Origin: Halichoerus grypus
Taxonomy: Eukaryota > Chordata > Mammalia > Carnivora > Phocidae
NCBI RefSeq assembly: GCF_964656455.1
Contig: NC_135726.1
Location: forward strand, 1,250,001 to 1,314,000
Reading direction: 5' to 3'
DNA: 64,000 nucleotides
The notes beneath the pieces are model-generated. The model worked only from the letters and a program-made list of their open reading frames with translations. It made no database searches and had not been told where the DNA came from. The first letter of the stretch is position 1; every line of letters begins with the position of its first letter. The position numbers and the translations under genes are program-made. Positions 1 to 12,220 of the stretch are shown here, piece after piece.

Positions 1-84
1 TGATCCCAACACGCTTCCTGGCCCCATTCATGGAGCCTTGGCCACGCCCTGTACAGTTTGCAGGGACCCCCCCTGCCCCACTGA

Positions 85-190
85 AGTTCTCCCCGTGCAC
101 AGGGGAGGGCATCGAGGCCCAGAGAGGTTCAGCTACTGGCTCAAGACCCGCGACGGGGAGGTGAGATGCGAACCAGAGCCCCAGCCACGC
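85..190 (-). repeat. MIR fragment
   Basis: GAGGCCCAGAGAGGTTCAG followed by GAGATGCGAACCAGAGCCCC matches antisense MIR with substantial divergence. Confidence 0.5.
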
Positions 191-389
191 TCACGGCCAG
201 GTCCCCGACACCCTTTCCTGGGCTGACGCGGAAGGCGGCAGAGTGAGGGGGACGCCGCTGGAAGGGAGGCGGGCACGCGCGGCAGGCTGACTCCTGCTGT
301 CCTCAGTTTCCCCTTCTGTACTGGTCTCCTCGGGGAGGGGGCAGGCCCCCATGGGGGTCAGGCTGTCACTACAGACACCACATCAGGGC

Positions 390-560
390 AAGGACTAATT
401 TATTCCGGCAAACAACCCCACACACATGATTTCCAGAACAAACACGCCGCAGCGGGTTCAATTTCGCCCCCCAAGCATCTGTGAGGAACCAGACGAGAGA
501 ATTCAGCCCTTACATATTTATATGATTTAAATGTCTGTTTGGGTCTCAAAGCCCTCTGAC
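390..560. other. AT-rich unique island at the left edge, intron 3
   Basis: About 170 bp (ACTAATTTATTCCGG to TATGATTTAAATGTCTG) is clearly AT-rich compared with its flanks, with no repeat signature I can recognise. It may be a conserved non-coding element. Confidence 0.3.
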
Positions 561-1372
561 GGCGTCCCAAGGGGACTAAGGAGGCAGGGCTGAGTGTTGC
601 CCCTTCTGGGGTCCCGACAGAGGGGGTGGCCAGGTGAGAGACCTGGGGTCTGCAATCAGCAGGCCACGGACGGGTCCCACCTCTGTCCAGCGCCCGCTGG
701 CCTCAGTTTACCTCCTGGGCCGGTAGGTCTGAGGGTAAAGGCGAGCGTGTCAGTCTGAGAGGCCAGCACTGCTCTTCCTCCCTGGGCTGTCCCGGGTCGC
801 GGGGCCCAGCCCAGGGTGGCCGCTGAGCCACGGCCCCCGGCCCAGCTCTGCCTCGTGCCCTGCAGAGCCCTCGGGGGCCACAACCCCCACAGTGCGCAGT
901 GAGCCGGTGAGGCGGCAGCTCTGGTCTGCAGAGAGCTCGAGGTTCCACGGCAGGGGTGCAGCCACTGCTCAGACCTGACCTCCTTTCCGACGGAGGGGCC
1001 GGGGCTCTGACCCCGAGCCCACGAGGTCTCGGCCCCCCGCCCCCGCCTTGTGGCTCTGACTGGGGGCAGCCCTGTGGCCTGTGGGAGTATCCGAGCTCAG
1101 GGGCTACCTCCGCACCCTGCGGGCTGGCTTCTCCTTCCAGGGGCCAGGCGGTGCTCATGCTAATGGCCGGTGGTCTCCAGAGCAGAGCGGCAAGCCCAGC
1201 TGCCCCGCAGCCCCCCGCCCTGCACGGTGGGCTCTGGGGTCAACGCCAACGCTCACTGATCTGACGGGCCCGTCGCCTGCCCCCACCCTGTGGCTCCCAT
1301 GGGCCAGCTGGCCCCCGCCTTGTCGGGAGCGGCCCTATCTCAGGGATCACGCTGTTTGCCTTTGATAAAAGT

Positions 1373-1440
1373 CACACACACACACACACACACAAAAAAA
1401 AGGGAGAGAAAAAGAGGGAGAGGGAGAGGGAGAGGAAGAA
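1373..1440 (+). repeat. (CA)n / A-run / (GAGAGG)n compound simple repeat
   Basis: About ten CA units, an A8 run, then an AG-rich GAGAGGGAGAGG stretch. It is a compound microsatellite in intron 3. Confidence 0.85.
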
Positions 1441-1549
1441 AGCCGCAGGGCCGAGCCGGCCCCACCCTGCGGGGTTCCAGAAGTCTCTGTGGGTGTGGGC
1501 CCAGAGCAGGGCAGGCTAGGAGACTCTGTGTGTTTCCAACACGTCCTAT

Positions 1550-1870
1550 ATCAGCATGGAAACCAGGCCCAGAGAGGGTGAGCGACTCTCTCAAGGTCAC
1601 AGGGCAGAGCAGGGCCAGCGGGGGTGAGTGGGCTGGGGTGGCGTGGGGGGCACCGGCTGGCACAAGCTGTCCCGCAATGAGGGGCCAGGCAGACCCTTCC
1701 CTCACTCGCTCGGCCCCTCCGCTGCAGGTGCAGCCCCCTGGGCCCCACCCCCGGCCGGGGGCATCAGCCTAGGGGCCTATGCCCGTGTTCCTGAGGTGGC
1801 GTGACTTGCCCAAGGTCACTGGCTGTCAAGTCCAGCCCTTTTCCTGCCCCCAACATAGCCCTCTTGACGG
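1550..1870 (-). repeat. Two adjacent MIR fragments
   Basis: The first (about 1,550-1,625) has AGGCCCAGAGAGGGTGAGCGACTCTCTCAAGGTCAC. The second (about 1,770-1,870) has GTGACTTGCCCAAGGTCACTGGC. Both are antisense MIR. Confidence 0.55.
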
Positions 1871-4800
1871 GGAAAGCCATGAGCTCAGTGGCAGGTGAGG
1901 TCCTAGAAGGACAGAGAGAGGCCACTGCCGTCCAGGGTCTGACGGTCCTTCTGGAACCGTGCCGCCTGGAGGAGGAGGTGGAAGGCGGACCCCTGCGAGT
2001 CCCCACGCCGGGGATGACGCAGGAGTCTCCGCCAGCCCTGGGAGCTCTAGAACCCAGGTCTGTGTCCCAGCATGGACATCTCCCAGCCGCGCGGGTCACC
2101 TCCCTCCTAGCCCTCGGTTTCTGCTGATGTGAAATAGGGGAGAAGAGCCCCCGCCTCACAGGTCAGTGCAAGGTGAGGGGACATAACGGAGGTGGCGCAT
2201 GAAGGACAGGGCTGGACCCACAGCGGGTGCGCAGGGAGCACTCAAACGCGGCCCCGCCACGGCCAGGGGACATCCAGCCAGGCCATGGCAGTGCCCACGT
2301 GCCGCTGGCCAGGCTCTCAACCACTCTGGGCACAGGGCACCCCACTCCTAAAACAGACGGCACCGGAGCCCACTCTTGGCGGTGACGGGGCTTCCTACGG
2401 GCTCAGGTACATAGAGCACCGCGGGAGCCCCAGTCCCTCCTCCAAGTCCTCGGTGGTGGGCCACAGCGGCTGCCCCCACCAGCTGCCCACCTGGGTACCC
2501 CTAGCCTCAGCACGAGGGAGATTTGGGACCTGCACACGGCGGGCAGAGCCTGCTCACGTGGATACACCAAACGGGGGCCATGGGCAGGCACGGAGGGCCA
2601 CCTCCTGGACGGTTATCTTGTGAACAGAGAGCCCAGCCAGGTGGGTGGGAAGCTTGGGAACCCCAGGCCTGTGGCCACAGAGCCTCTTGGCTGGGATGGG
2701 AGGGCTGATTCTGTGCGGGTGCCATGGTGTGCCCCATCCTCTCGGGATCTGGCTGGAGGGGGCAAATCTGGGCTTGGGGAGAACTGTCTGGGGGGAGGGC
2801 GAGTTCCCATCAGCTTCTGGGAACATCTTCACCTGCTGGGCCCATCCTGTCGGCCGCTATTTTTGCTTCCTATGTACCGATGAAGCCACAGGGCCAGAGG
2901 AGGGGGGCTGGGGACAGGCTGAGCAGGAGGTCCTTGTGCTGGGGCATGAGGAAGGCGTGGGGCTGTGTGCGGGAGGATCGGCAAGGTCCCAGTGCCCGGG
3001 GGGCTGTCCGCTACCCCACAGGAGGCCGGCCCTGCTGCTGTCTCCTCCGTGAGCTGGCCTCCTCAGGCCTGGGGCAGTGGCAAGACTCCCACCGGGGTGC
3101 TTGGGGCGTCCTTCCTGCTATCCCACCTTGAAGGGCCTGGGACCTGGCGTGGGTGAGGGTCTTCACCCTGCCTCTGGCCTGGGCAACCCCACAGAGCACC
3201 GCTGGGAGGGCCAGACCCTGTGGGAGGGCAGCCAGAGGGCCAGGACCTGTGACCTGAGGACACAGAAAAACGAGGACCATTGGCCGTCATCGTTGAGAAA
3301 CTGTGTTTCACCTACGATCTGGGACTTCCGGCCCCGCACCGTGGCAGAGCCAGGCTCGCGGTCCTGCAGGGCTATGGCCCCTGAGAGAGGGAAGGCCTCT
3401 CCGGGACGATGCCCCACCCCTGCACCCACCCTGGGGGCTGCCACAGGGCCACGCCTCCAGCCAGCCGTCTCGACGTTAGCTTCCATCACGCGGTGCCCAG
3501 CACAGGGGACGTGACTGAGACCAAGACTAGGGAACATCAGAGAGGAGCCCCTTCCCAGGGAGTGTCCTGACCCACCGCACAGGGCCTCCTGGGGGGCCCA
3601 CCCCAGCCCCGCCACCACCGTCTGCAGTCTCCAGCTTCTCGGGCCTGGCCCCTGCTGGCCTCTGGGCCTGGTTGCGGGTGTCCAGCCTCACCTGGCCCCC
3701 AGGCCCCCCGAGTGGCCAGGCTGGGTGGGGTGTGCAGGGCCTGAGTCCTCCCTGGAGGGGGGTTTCCTTCTCATCCAGGCCCGAGGTTTTCAAAGGGCTT
3801 CAAGCCCAGAACCTTCCTTCCTAAGCAGCCGGGGTTAGGCTGGAGCAGTTGGGTCCCGGAGCTCAGACCCTGAGGCCTCCTCTTGAGCTCCTCCCTCGGG
3901 AAGGGGCCTGTCTGCCAGGAGCCCCGGCGGCCTGCCTGGGGTGCGCTGTCCCCTGGGCGTGCTGCCACGTGTTCTAACCTTCCCTCGGCCACCCAGCACT
4001 CTGGCTGGGTGGCTGTATCACGTGGGGCCGGCCTGAGCCCGGGCGGGCTGGCAGGCAGGCGACCTTCCTGGGAGCCAGCTGCAGGGGTCGCGGCCGGCAG
4101 GGCCACATGGAGGCCGGCTCCGCCGTGGGCCAGTGGGTGCCGGGCACAGGGCCCACCCCAGGGCATGGCCCTGGACACCCTGGCTGGGACCTCTGTGTGC
4201 CTGTGCCCTCGTGCAGGCAGGGGGACCATGCCATCGGCTACCGGCCCCTCCCTGCCTCCGGCTTCCCTGTACCCTGAGCCCCGCTCCCCCGACCTCTAGT
4301 GCTGCGGGGCGGACGCTCACGGCCCACGAACTCAGCCTCTCCGGCGGGCTGTCCGTCCCTCGGGCCGGGCTCACCGACAGCTGTGTCCTGAAGGCACGGA
4401 CGGTGCCTGGGACCCAGGGGGCAGCTGCGTCTGGAGGACGGGGGCAGGAGCCAGAACCAGCGCTGGACACCCCAGAGCAGCCGACAGGCCATGGGCCCGG
4501 GAGAAGGGCCCCGGGGAGACACGCGGGAGCCCAGGTCCTCCCTCTCCACAGGCTCCAGCTTCCCACACCCCCATCCGGCCCTGGGGAGGGCCCAGGCCTT
4601 CTACAGAGGGTAGCTCGGGGGGCGGGGCAGGCCAGGAGGGGGAGGGCTGGGCCTAGGTCTCCCGGAGCTGCCCTTGGACCACTGTGGGTCTGCACCACCA
4701 GCCAGCGGGCTTAGAAGTGGGCAGGGAGGGCGGCCCCCAGCTCTGCCCCTGCCCCACCCACCAGCTGGTGCCTGGGAACTTCTCTTCCTATCACTGGAAC

Positions 4801-6775
4801 ATCGCTGGAAATTATTGATTTTCTGACACAGAACAACAGCCCATCTTTATCGGGCTGAACCCTGGCCCCAGCTAATGGCGGAGCTGGGGCCTCCTGGGAA
4901 TTGCCGGCAGGGCAGGGTGGGGCCTGCGGGGGCCCTTCCCCACTGGGGGGTCAGCAGCCCTAAGGGAAGGGGGGCTGTGGGGCTGGGATGGGGCGGAGCC
5001 ATCTGGACCAGGCCCCGGGTCGCTGGTAGGGGCCCTGCGGGCAGCTTGGACTCAGCTCTGGGGGAGGTGACAGCGGGCGCTGCCTTGAGCTCTGATCACC
5101 TCATCTGAACCCCCAAGCAGAGCTCCTTGGGGGTGGGGCTGTGCTCTCAAGACACTGCCCCCGTCCGGCAAAGCCAAGAGCCGCTCGACTGGCAGGAGGA
5201 GACACAGCGTAAGAGGCGGGGCCCGAGACCCCTTGGTGGTCTGCGTGTTGGACCCGCGACACTGCCCTGCTCCCCACCCTGGACGGGGCCTCCCCCAGCC
5301 CCATGGGGCCTGAGAACACCACCTCCCCGGCACCTCCGAGTGTGAGAACTCATGGTCCCTCCAGCCTTCTCGACAAGCCAACTGCCCTGGGTCTCTGGGC
5401 CGCAGTCTTCCCAGCTATGAATCGGGGAGAGGGAGTCCCATTAGCTCCTGGGAGACCCTGAGGCCTGGGAGCTGGGGTGGGGGTCCCTGGCCCTCCCCAG
5501 CCCTGCCTTGTCCTGGCTGCAGGCTGGAAGCAGGATGTGTGATAAGGTAAAGAAAATGCCTCCCATGCAAACAGCCTCTCGGGCTCCTATCGGCGTCCTG
5601 GCCCCTGCCCCCTGTTTTTCCAGGGGCCGACGCCACCGAGGGCCCTTCCTGCCCATCTGGCCTCCAGCTCACTACCTCTTGGCCTCTGGCCTGGCCAGCC
5701 CACCCTGCTCCCTGCCTGGGCTGGGGTGTGGCCAGGGGTCTAGGCCCAGTCGCCCCTCTATAAATGGAGGGTGGTAAGTGAGGGTCTGGGCAGAGGCCAG
5801 GTGGTCGCAAGGGTGGAGGGACAGCCCTGGGTATTGACCCCAGCCTGGCAGGTGCCCGCTTCCACCCTGGGGGGGGGTTTGGGGGGGGGCGGCAGCAGGC
5901 ACCAAGGTCAGCCAATGTCACGGAGAACATGACACTGTCACCGCCTATGGCCCAGTGAGCCCCTTAGGGATTACAAAGATCCTTCCAGAAAAGCCGATAG
6001 TCCCTGAGCACCTGCTGACCCTTTATGAGCCCTGCGCTTCTCATCTGCCCCACCCACAAAGGAGGCGCTCTCACATGGGGAGGGAGGCTGGGACCCAGGG
6101 AGAGGCCTGGGCCTGCAAGGCACGGAACCCACAGACACCTGCTTTCTCGGCGCTGAGCAGCCTGGTCCTCAAGCCCGCCCCTCCGCCTCCCCCGCCAGGC
6201 CATCAGGGTGGCTCCCAGACAAGGCCAAGGGTCAGAGAGGACCTGGCCACACAGTGAGGGGGGTGACGGGGTTCAAGCCCGGGGGTCCAACTGCATCCAG
6301 TGCTCTGTGCTTCATGCCCCTGGAGGCGGAGGCAGGAGAGCAGGGCTGGGCCAGGGCAGGGGAAGCGGGTGAGGGGCATGGACAGAAAGCCCAGCTCCTT
6401 CCCACCTCTCCTCTGCTCAGGAACCCTCAGGCTCCCCACTGGGCCCCGAATCTGGCTGGAGCCCACCGCTGGGCTCCGCAGGGCGTCTCAGCCTCCGGAG
6501 CACGGGGCTCACTCCCACCTCCACACCTCACCCCTCGCTCGTCTACCAGGCTGGCAGCACGTGCCCTCTGAGACCCAGCAAGGTCCCAGGCCATCAGGGA
6601 ACGGGCTGTTGCTGCCCTGGGCCCTGGGGCGGGGCAACTGGGAATTATGCAGAACCAGTGAGGGCTCAGGGAGTGGGGCCTCCCCGGCGTCAGCCCCAGA
6701 GCTGCTGTGACCGTGGGCCTTGGCGCTGGGTGAGTCCACCCCACGCGAGTGTGTGCGGGGCGATGCACAGGCCGG

Positions 6776-6970
6776 CCAAATGTTTAGGAATCTGTGTAGA
6801 ATTTGCTTCTTTTAGAATCGTTTCTCCCTCTTCTAGAGATTCTACGGGTCGGCAAAATAAATTACTAAATAAATGGCTTCCCATCATCAAGACCGCCGTG
6901 ATGGCACTCCTCGCCCGATGCCTGTCCACGCAGAGAGGACTGTTCTGCGACCAATTCCTAGGAGCTGAAC
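6776..6970. other. AT-rich unique island, intron 3
   Basis: About 190 bp (AAATGTTTAGGAATCTG to CTGAACTGCTGAG) of AT-richer sequence containing AAATAAATTACTAAATAAATGG. It sits just before the CpG/GATA block at 7,000-7,420 and may be part of the same element. Confidence 0.3.
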
Positions 6971-7245
6971 TGCTGAGTCCAGGCAAGAGCTAGGGGCTCC
7001 AGCCAGGCGTCTGGGAGCACCGGCCTGGCGGGGGCAGGACCCAGGCTCGGGAAGCGAAGGACCAGCTGGCCCCGCACAGACCACGGCTGACCGAGCACCT
7101 GCCGAGGCCGCTGCAGGGAGCCGGGGCGGGGGGCGGCGCAGAGGCGTCTGTCTTCTGTCTGCGGGGGCAAAGGGGGGTCCCGGGCCGGGGGGGCAGGCGG
7201 GCGGGCGAGGGCCCCCTCCCCACGACGACACACAAAAGCCCCCGC

Positions 7246-7421
7246 GATAGCATCACGCCACATTTCAGGCCCAGCTCGGCCCTTTCGGGCAGGATATGAC
7301 CAGCCCTCGAGCCAATGGCGGCCCCTTTGTCCCATCTCCGGGGACCGATCTTATCGGCCGCGTCCACCGCCGCCGTAATGGAAAAACACGGTGAGGAAAT
7401 CAAAAGTTACGCACAGAGATA
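7246..7421. promoter_or_regulatory. GATA/CCAAT block in CpG-rich sequence, intron 3
   Basis: GATA cores at 7,246 (CGATAG), 7,293, 7,352 and 7,418 (AGATAG), and a GCCAATGG CCAAT box at 7,311. The 7,352 site is inside the palindrome CCGAT-CTT-ATCGG (7,345-7,357). A CpG-rich stretch precedes it from about 7,000. Confidence 0.4.
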
Positions 7422-7424
7422 GAG

Positions 7425-7450
7425 GAATAATAAATAAATAAATAAATAAA
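7425..7450 (+). repeat. (AAAT)n microsatellite
   Basis: AATAATAAATAAATAAATAAATAAAG; five to six units. It could be the tail of a vanished retroposon, but no body is recognisable beside it. Confidence 0.75.
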
Positions 7451-8374
7451 GAGTGAGCCCGCGCTGGTGGCAGGGGAGGGGTCTCGGAGAATGGAGTGTC
7501 GAGGCCCGAGGGGCGGGCAGCAGGGCTGCGGGCGGGCCCGGTTCCCATCCTGGGTCTGAGAGGGCTGCCGCGCCTCGCCAAGCCTGTTTCCCTGTCAGGT
7601 GGGTGTGACCGAGGCGCCCACTCCTTGGGGCAGAGGCGGATCCTGGGAGACCCTGGCACATGACAGCAGAGGCCGCATGGCCACGGCGCCCTGCAGCCCT
7701 CCAGCCGCCCGCCCTGCCCAGGCCCGTCCCTCCTCATGCCTCCAGACAGCCCCGGTGCCCTGGCCCCATCCCAGAGGAGCAGCCTGAGCCCACAGAAGGG
7801 CACAGTGGGCCCGAGGTGCCCAGCGACAGGGGACAGCTGGAGGCCATCTCGGGCCCCGCCGGCCAGGGAGAACAGGAGAGGGACAGGGAGGCGGACAGCC
7901 ACACCAGCAAGGGGAGTCCTTCCGGTGGCCAAGGGGCAGGACCAGCGCTGGCCCCAGGAAGGGAGCCCTGCTGGTCTTCATGAAGGTCACAGCCGTGGTG
8001 GCCACGTGGCGGGAACGGCCCGCAGCAGGCGCCAGCCCCGTCGTCCCCTGGTGTCTCCCAGGTGCGTGTCTGCGGCCACCACACCACAGAGGCCACGGGC
8101 TGAGCATGCTGAGCTGACACGTCCCGGCCACATGGCCAGGCTGGGGAGAGTTTGAGCTTGGGCCTAGGAGGAGGACAGGGAGAGAAACTTCTGGAAGGGG
8201 CCCCAGGTGTGAGCAGGCAGACCCAGACCTGCAGCGCACTGACATTGGGAGGTGCTGGTAGGGCCGAGGAGGCCGCTCAGACCCAGCCTGGGGCCAGGGG
8301 GCGGTCTGGCCGGGGCAGGAAGCTGGGTGGGAGGGCGGAGGAGGAAGCTGGGCTCGATTAGCGTCCGCGGCCGA

Positions 8375-8398
8375 GATAGGCCACCCTGGCCACAGATA
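8375..8398 (+). promoter_or_regulatory. Two AGATAG sites 20 bp apart, intron 3
   Basis: GAGATAGG (8,375) and CAGATAGC (8,395) lie in the same orientation, two helical turns apart, in CpG-rich sequence. A GATTAG lies at 8,356. Weak on its own. Confidence 0.3.
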
Positions 8399-8649
8399 GC
8401 CGCTCCCGGAAGGCCGGTGAGGTCAGCGGGCAGCACAGGGCAGGCGGCCAGGCCTGGGCCCCCACCCGCTGCCGGGCGGCCGACGACTCAGGCCCCAGCC
8501 ACGCGCCCTGCCAGCTACTGGGCTGCCTACCTGCCCTCCGCCAGGCGGCGTCTACACCCTGGGAGGGGTTGGGGGAGCCCCCAAGAACCCTGTGCGATGG
8601 GGCTGGGAGGTGGCCACTCCCCAGGAGGCAGGGCTGCGGGCTCAGTCTC

Positions 8650-8730
8650 CACTCAAGAGCCCAGTGGTGGCAATGGGACAGCCTCAGTTTCCCCGTCTGT
8701 AAAACGGGGGCTGTGGCATCTGATGTCAAA
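8650..8730 (+). repeat. MIR fragment
   Basis: CCTCAGTTTCCCCGTCTGTAAAACGGGG is the MIR core in sense orientation. Confidence 0.65.
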
Positions 8731-9844
8731 TTTCCATCAGCTTTCTCACGGGTCTTGCAAGTCCACCCACGAACCCCTGCGGTCCACCCCCACACGGTGG
8801 TCAGCCCCTCCCTCAGCCTCCCTCCCCCCTGCAGTCCCACCGCAGGGCCTTTGCTGGGCTGAGCTCTGTGGGGCGGGTTACCCAGCGGGTCTGAAGCCTG
8901 CTCCCCCAGCCGGGCGCGGTGTGTGCACACCCGCGGGTTCTGCCCCCCCCGCCCCCCTGCTCCCCTGTCTGCATCCCTGGCTCAGTGTCCGAGCCCCTCG
9001 CTGCTGTCCCTGTCCCGGCCTGTGGCTCCAGGAGGGCGGCGTCGGGGCTGCTCGTTCAGGCCGTGTCCTCAGCATCTGCACAGCGGCTGCCACGCAGTCG
9101 GCGCTCAGCGAGCAGAGGCACCGGCTAGGGAGCGAGCGGGGATGCGCTCTGGCTGCAGGACGGCGGTCTCTGAGTCTTGCTAACACCTGTTCCTCTCACA
9201 GGTCCCGGTCCTGGGGGACCTGCAGCCCCCGTGTTGCTGGGGGTGCAGTCGGAAGACAGAGCCAGTCAAGGGCCCATCGGGGTGCCAGGTGGATGGCGCC
9301 TCCGCGGTCAAGAGCCACTGACCGTGGTGAGGGGCTGCCCGGGGCCAAGGGGTCAGCAGCCCAGCCATGGGGGAAGCCACGGCCAGCTCCACGCCTCAAG
9401 GGTCCCCACCGGAGAGGGACAGGGAGGTCTTACCGCAGACGCCCCTCTGCACATGGCCTTCCTGGGGTGCTGTGCACGGCCGGGCCCCTGGCGCCCACTG
9501 GGTAGTGCAACAGGGGCACCTATGTGGGCCGGGCCGGCCACGGAGGCCAGGCCACAGGCTCAGGCATGGCTCCCACTTCAGCCCTGGCCCAGGGGCCCAT
9601 CTGTAGGCCTTGCTCGGAGACGTGGGCAGGCCTGAGCTGTGGCGGTGGACGCAGGCCGAGGGTCCAGGCCCCTTCCCTGGCCCAGGACCAATGTCATGGA
9701 AAGAGCTCGGGGCCAGCAGGCAGTGGGCAGCCGAGGGGCCCATCGATCAGCCAGCCACCCTGGGCCTGTGCTGGTGGAAGCCCCTGAGCTCCGTTTCCTA
9801 GACAACCACATATGCGAGGCAGCCCCCTTGCTCTGAGCTTGCCT

Positions 9845-10150
9845 CCTCCCTCCTCACCCCTGCACTCACCCCAGCTGCAGCGGGGCTCACTCCGGCCTCA
9901 GGACTCTCGCCTCCGCTGTGCCCTCTGCCCGGGGCACTGTTCCCGGGACAGTGCTTCCCCTCCCTGTCCTGGTCTGGGTGCCGCGTGGGCCCGGCATCAC
10001 TCCCCCTCTATTCCTCGGCCACATGAGGGTACCGCTCCTGTATTACGCAGTCTCTGTCCCCCGGACTCGGGCGTCAGCTCCCCGGCCACCTGCAGGCTGC
10101 CGGCCCAGGCAGCTGTCTAACATCCAAGTGTTTGTGGAGTGAATAAATGA
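9845..10150 (+). repeat. L2 3' end fragment
   Basis: L2-like stretch with CTGTGCCCTCTGCCCGG and a tail GTGTTTGTGGAGTGAATAAATGAC, the usual L2 3' end. Confidence 0.5.
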
Positions 10151-10629
10151 CCTCCTTCTCTTCCTACTCCTGGGCCCTAGACACCATGCTCTTTGGGCTC
10201 TATGGCCTGTGTCACCCCCACAACACAGCTCTAAGGGGGGGCCATCTCCCACTGCGGCCAGCAGCCGCGGCGTACCTGACCCCCAGCAGGTGCTCAGTAA
10301 ACACCTGGGCAGGAAGGAAGGCTGGCTGACCACAGCGACACACAGCACCCCCACCCCCGGGACTGCCCCCCATCTCCTGGAGGCTCAGGCTGCTCAGCTG
10401 TGAAATGGGGAGGCTCAAGGATGGGCAGAGGGCCTGCTGTGTGGGTCTCAGGGCACGCGTCCACCGGGGACCACAGTGTGGACTCCCTTCCCGGGGACCC
10501 AGAAGGCGTGACTCCTGACCCAGCCACTGGGTCTGGTCTCTGGAGCTGACCCCAGGCTGACCCTTGCCACCCGCCATTACCCTCTCCCTCCCCCCTCCCC
10601 CCCATCTGTTAATCTAAGACAAATAGGCC

Positions 10630-10870
10630 TATCGGGCCGCGGTGCCAGGCCCCACGATAACGCAAAATAGCTGAAATGATTTTTCCCACCCACACATGCC
10701 GAGCCGGTGGGAGGGGACGCGCGGCCAGCCCGTATCGGTCCATCTCCCGGGCTGTCCATCAGGACAGGCCGTCCTGCCTCGGCAGCCCGACCGCCCGCTG
10801 CCGATAACAAACCTTGAGGTTTGCCTAGAAACTCCACAGTGAGATTAGTCAGCCGAGAACGGCCCAGATA
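10630..10870. promoter_or_regulatory. GATA-motif block, intron 3
   Basis: Five GATA cores in 241 bp (10,630, 10,656, 10,733, 10,803 and 10,867). Two are CGATAAC with matching flanks and one is AGATAG. The block is CpG-bearing and unique, and includes a CCTTGAGGTTTGCC stretch and GATTAGTC. Confidence 0.4.
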
Positions 10871-11149
10871 GCCAGCCCAACGCCCTTGCTCACACTCCAG
10901 GGGCGAAAGTTCCAGCAGGCTCCCCAGGACCCCAGGGGTGGGGGGGGGGGTGAGGCTTCAGCGCTTGAGCAGGAGGAAGCTGCCTCCTCTGGCCCATTAT
11001 AGCACCATGCTCCCTGGGGGTGCACTTTCAACCCATCCGCTGCACGGCACTGAGCCCAATACCTCACTTAAAACCCTCCCGTCTCTCATTTTATAGCCAA
11101 GACAGCAGAGGCATCTATACTCCCTACACTGAGCCCAAACCCTGACCAG

Positions 11150-11300
11150 TCTGTGCCCATCCTAGTGCTCCAGCCACACCCACCATACTGAAACCTCAGG
11201 GCCTTTGCACGTACCAGCTCAATGCCTGGACACCCTCACCCCGCTCCAGTTGGTCCTTTAAGCCTCAGCTTACGGAGGCTTCTGCTGACCTACAGTGCCA
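11150..11300 (+). repeat. L2 fragment
   Basis: GTGCTCCAGCCACACCCACC and CTCAGGGCCTTTGCACGTACC are diagnostic of the L2 3' region. Confidence 0.6.
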
Positions 11301-12120
11301 TGAGGACATGGCCAGCCTTTCTGTCTCTGCCTCCAGGGCCCGACATGGGGACAAAAAAGGTAACCCCTGATGCTGGCCAATCAGATTTTGTTTCGTAAAC
11401 AGTGGTCACCAGGAAAGACTTCCGGGCTCCAAGGCACTTGTGGGTGAAAGGGACCCCTGTCCTGGGGCTCTGATCACAAAGCCAGGCCTGGCCACCAAGT
11501 GTGACTCTGACCACGCCCTTCCTTCTTCATAGCCACCTGATGTCCCCGGAGCTGGTGGGGGGCCCCTGTGGGCCTCCCAGGTTCACCTCCCTGCTCCCCA
11601 CCTGGCACGTGGCACCTGCAGCGGACAGCCCTGCACTCAGCAGCCGGGTGCACGCTGCTCCCCCGCCAGGCTGTCTGGACCTTGGCTCCCAGAGGGGCAG
11701 ATGGAGAGCTGGTTCTCGCCTGCCCTGTGCCAGGCAAGCAGGCGGGGAGGGGACCTCACACCACGAGGCTAGTTGCAGAGGAGGCTCCCAGACCCCCCTG
11801 GGACTCCCCACAGATGTTCCCTTCATCTAGTTCCCATGACCTGGCCAGGCAGGCTGAGGGCACGCTGACGGCCACGGGACAGAGGCTCCCATGGGGGCCA
11901 GGAGGTGGGTGACGGGCCCAGGACCCCCACTCAGGATGGGACCCTACAGGCTCTCAGCCCTAACAGGGCCTGGCCTGCCTGCCTGACCTGCTTTTTCTAG
12001 ATGTTAAGTGGGGAGACAGGGGGTGGGGAATGGGATGATGGCAGGAGGGCTGGGGGGGCATGGAGTGGGGGGCCGACCCCTCACAGGCAGAGAGCTCCTG
12101 GCCAGCTGCCCTCCAGACAT

Positions 12121-12220
12121 GCTTTGGGGATTACAGATTACAGCTCTCAGTCATTTGCATGTCGGAATTTTAAACAGCCTGCCCCTCCAGCGAACAAGGT
12201 CGTTTCAAAGATAAAAATAC
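12121..12220. promoter_or_regulatory. Octamer plus GATA AT-rich island, intron 3
   Basis: A perfect octamer ATTTGCAT (12,153-12,160) and AAAGATAAAAA (GATA at 12,210), with GGATTACAGATTACAG just before. It is a 100-bp AT-rich island in GC-rich intron. Confidence 0.35.

Noticed and set aside
8164..8200. Possible FOG1 exon 4 (minus-strand THTWGPFQ)
   Set aside because: It resembles human LSWGPFHG for only three residues; flanking residues, phase and splice sites do not fit.
8252..9505. Plus-strand open frame of 417 codons
   Set aside because: It spans a MIR fragment and mixed simple sequence, starts at a non-ATG codon or by chance, and the translation is unstructured Pro/Gly/Arg-rich.
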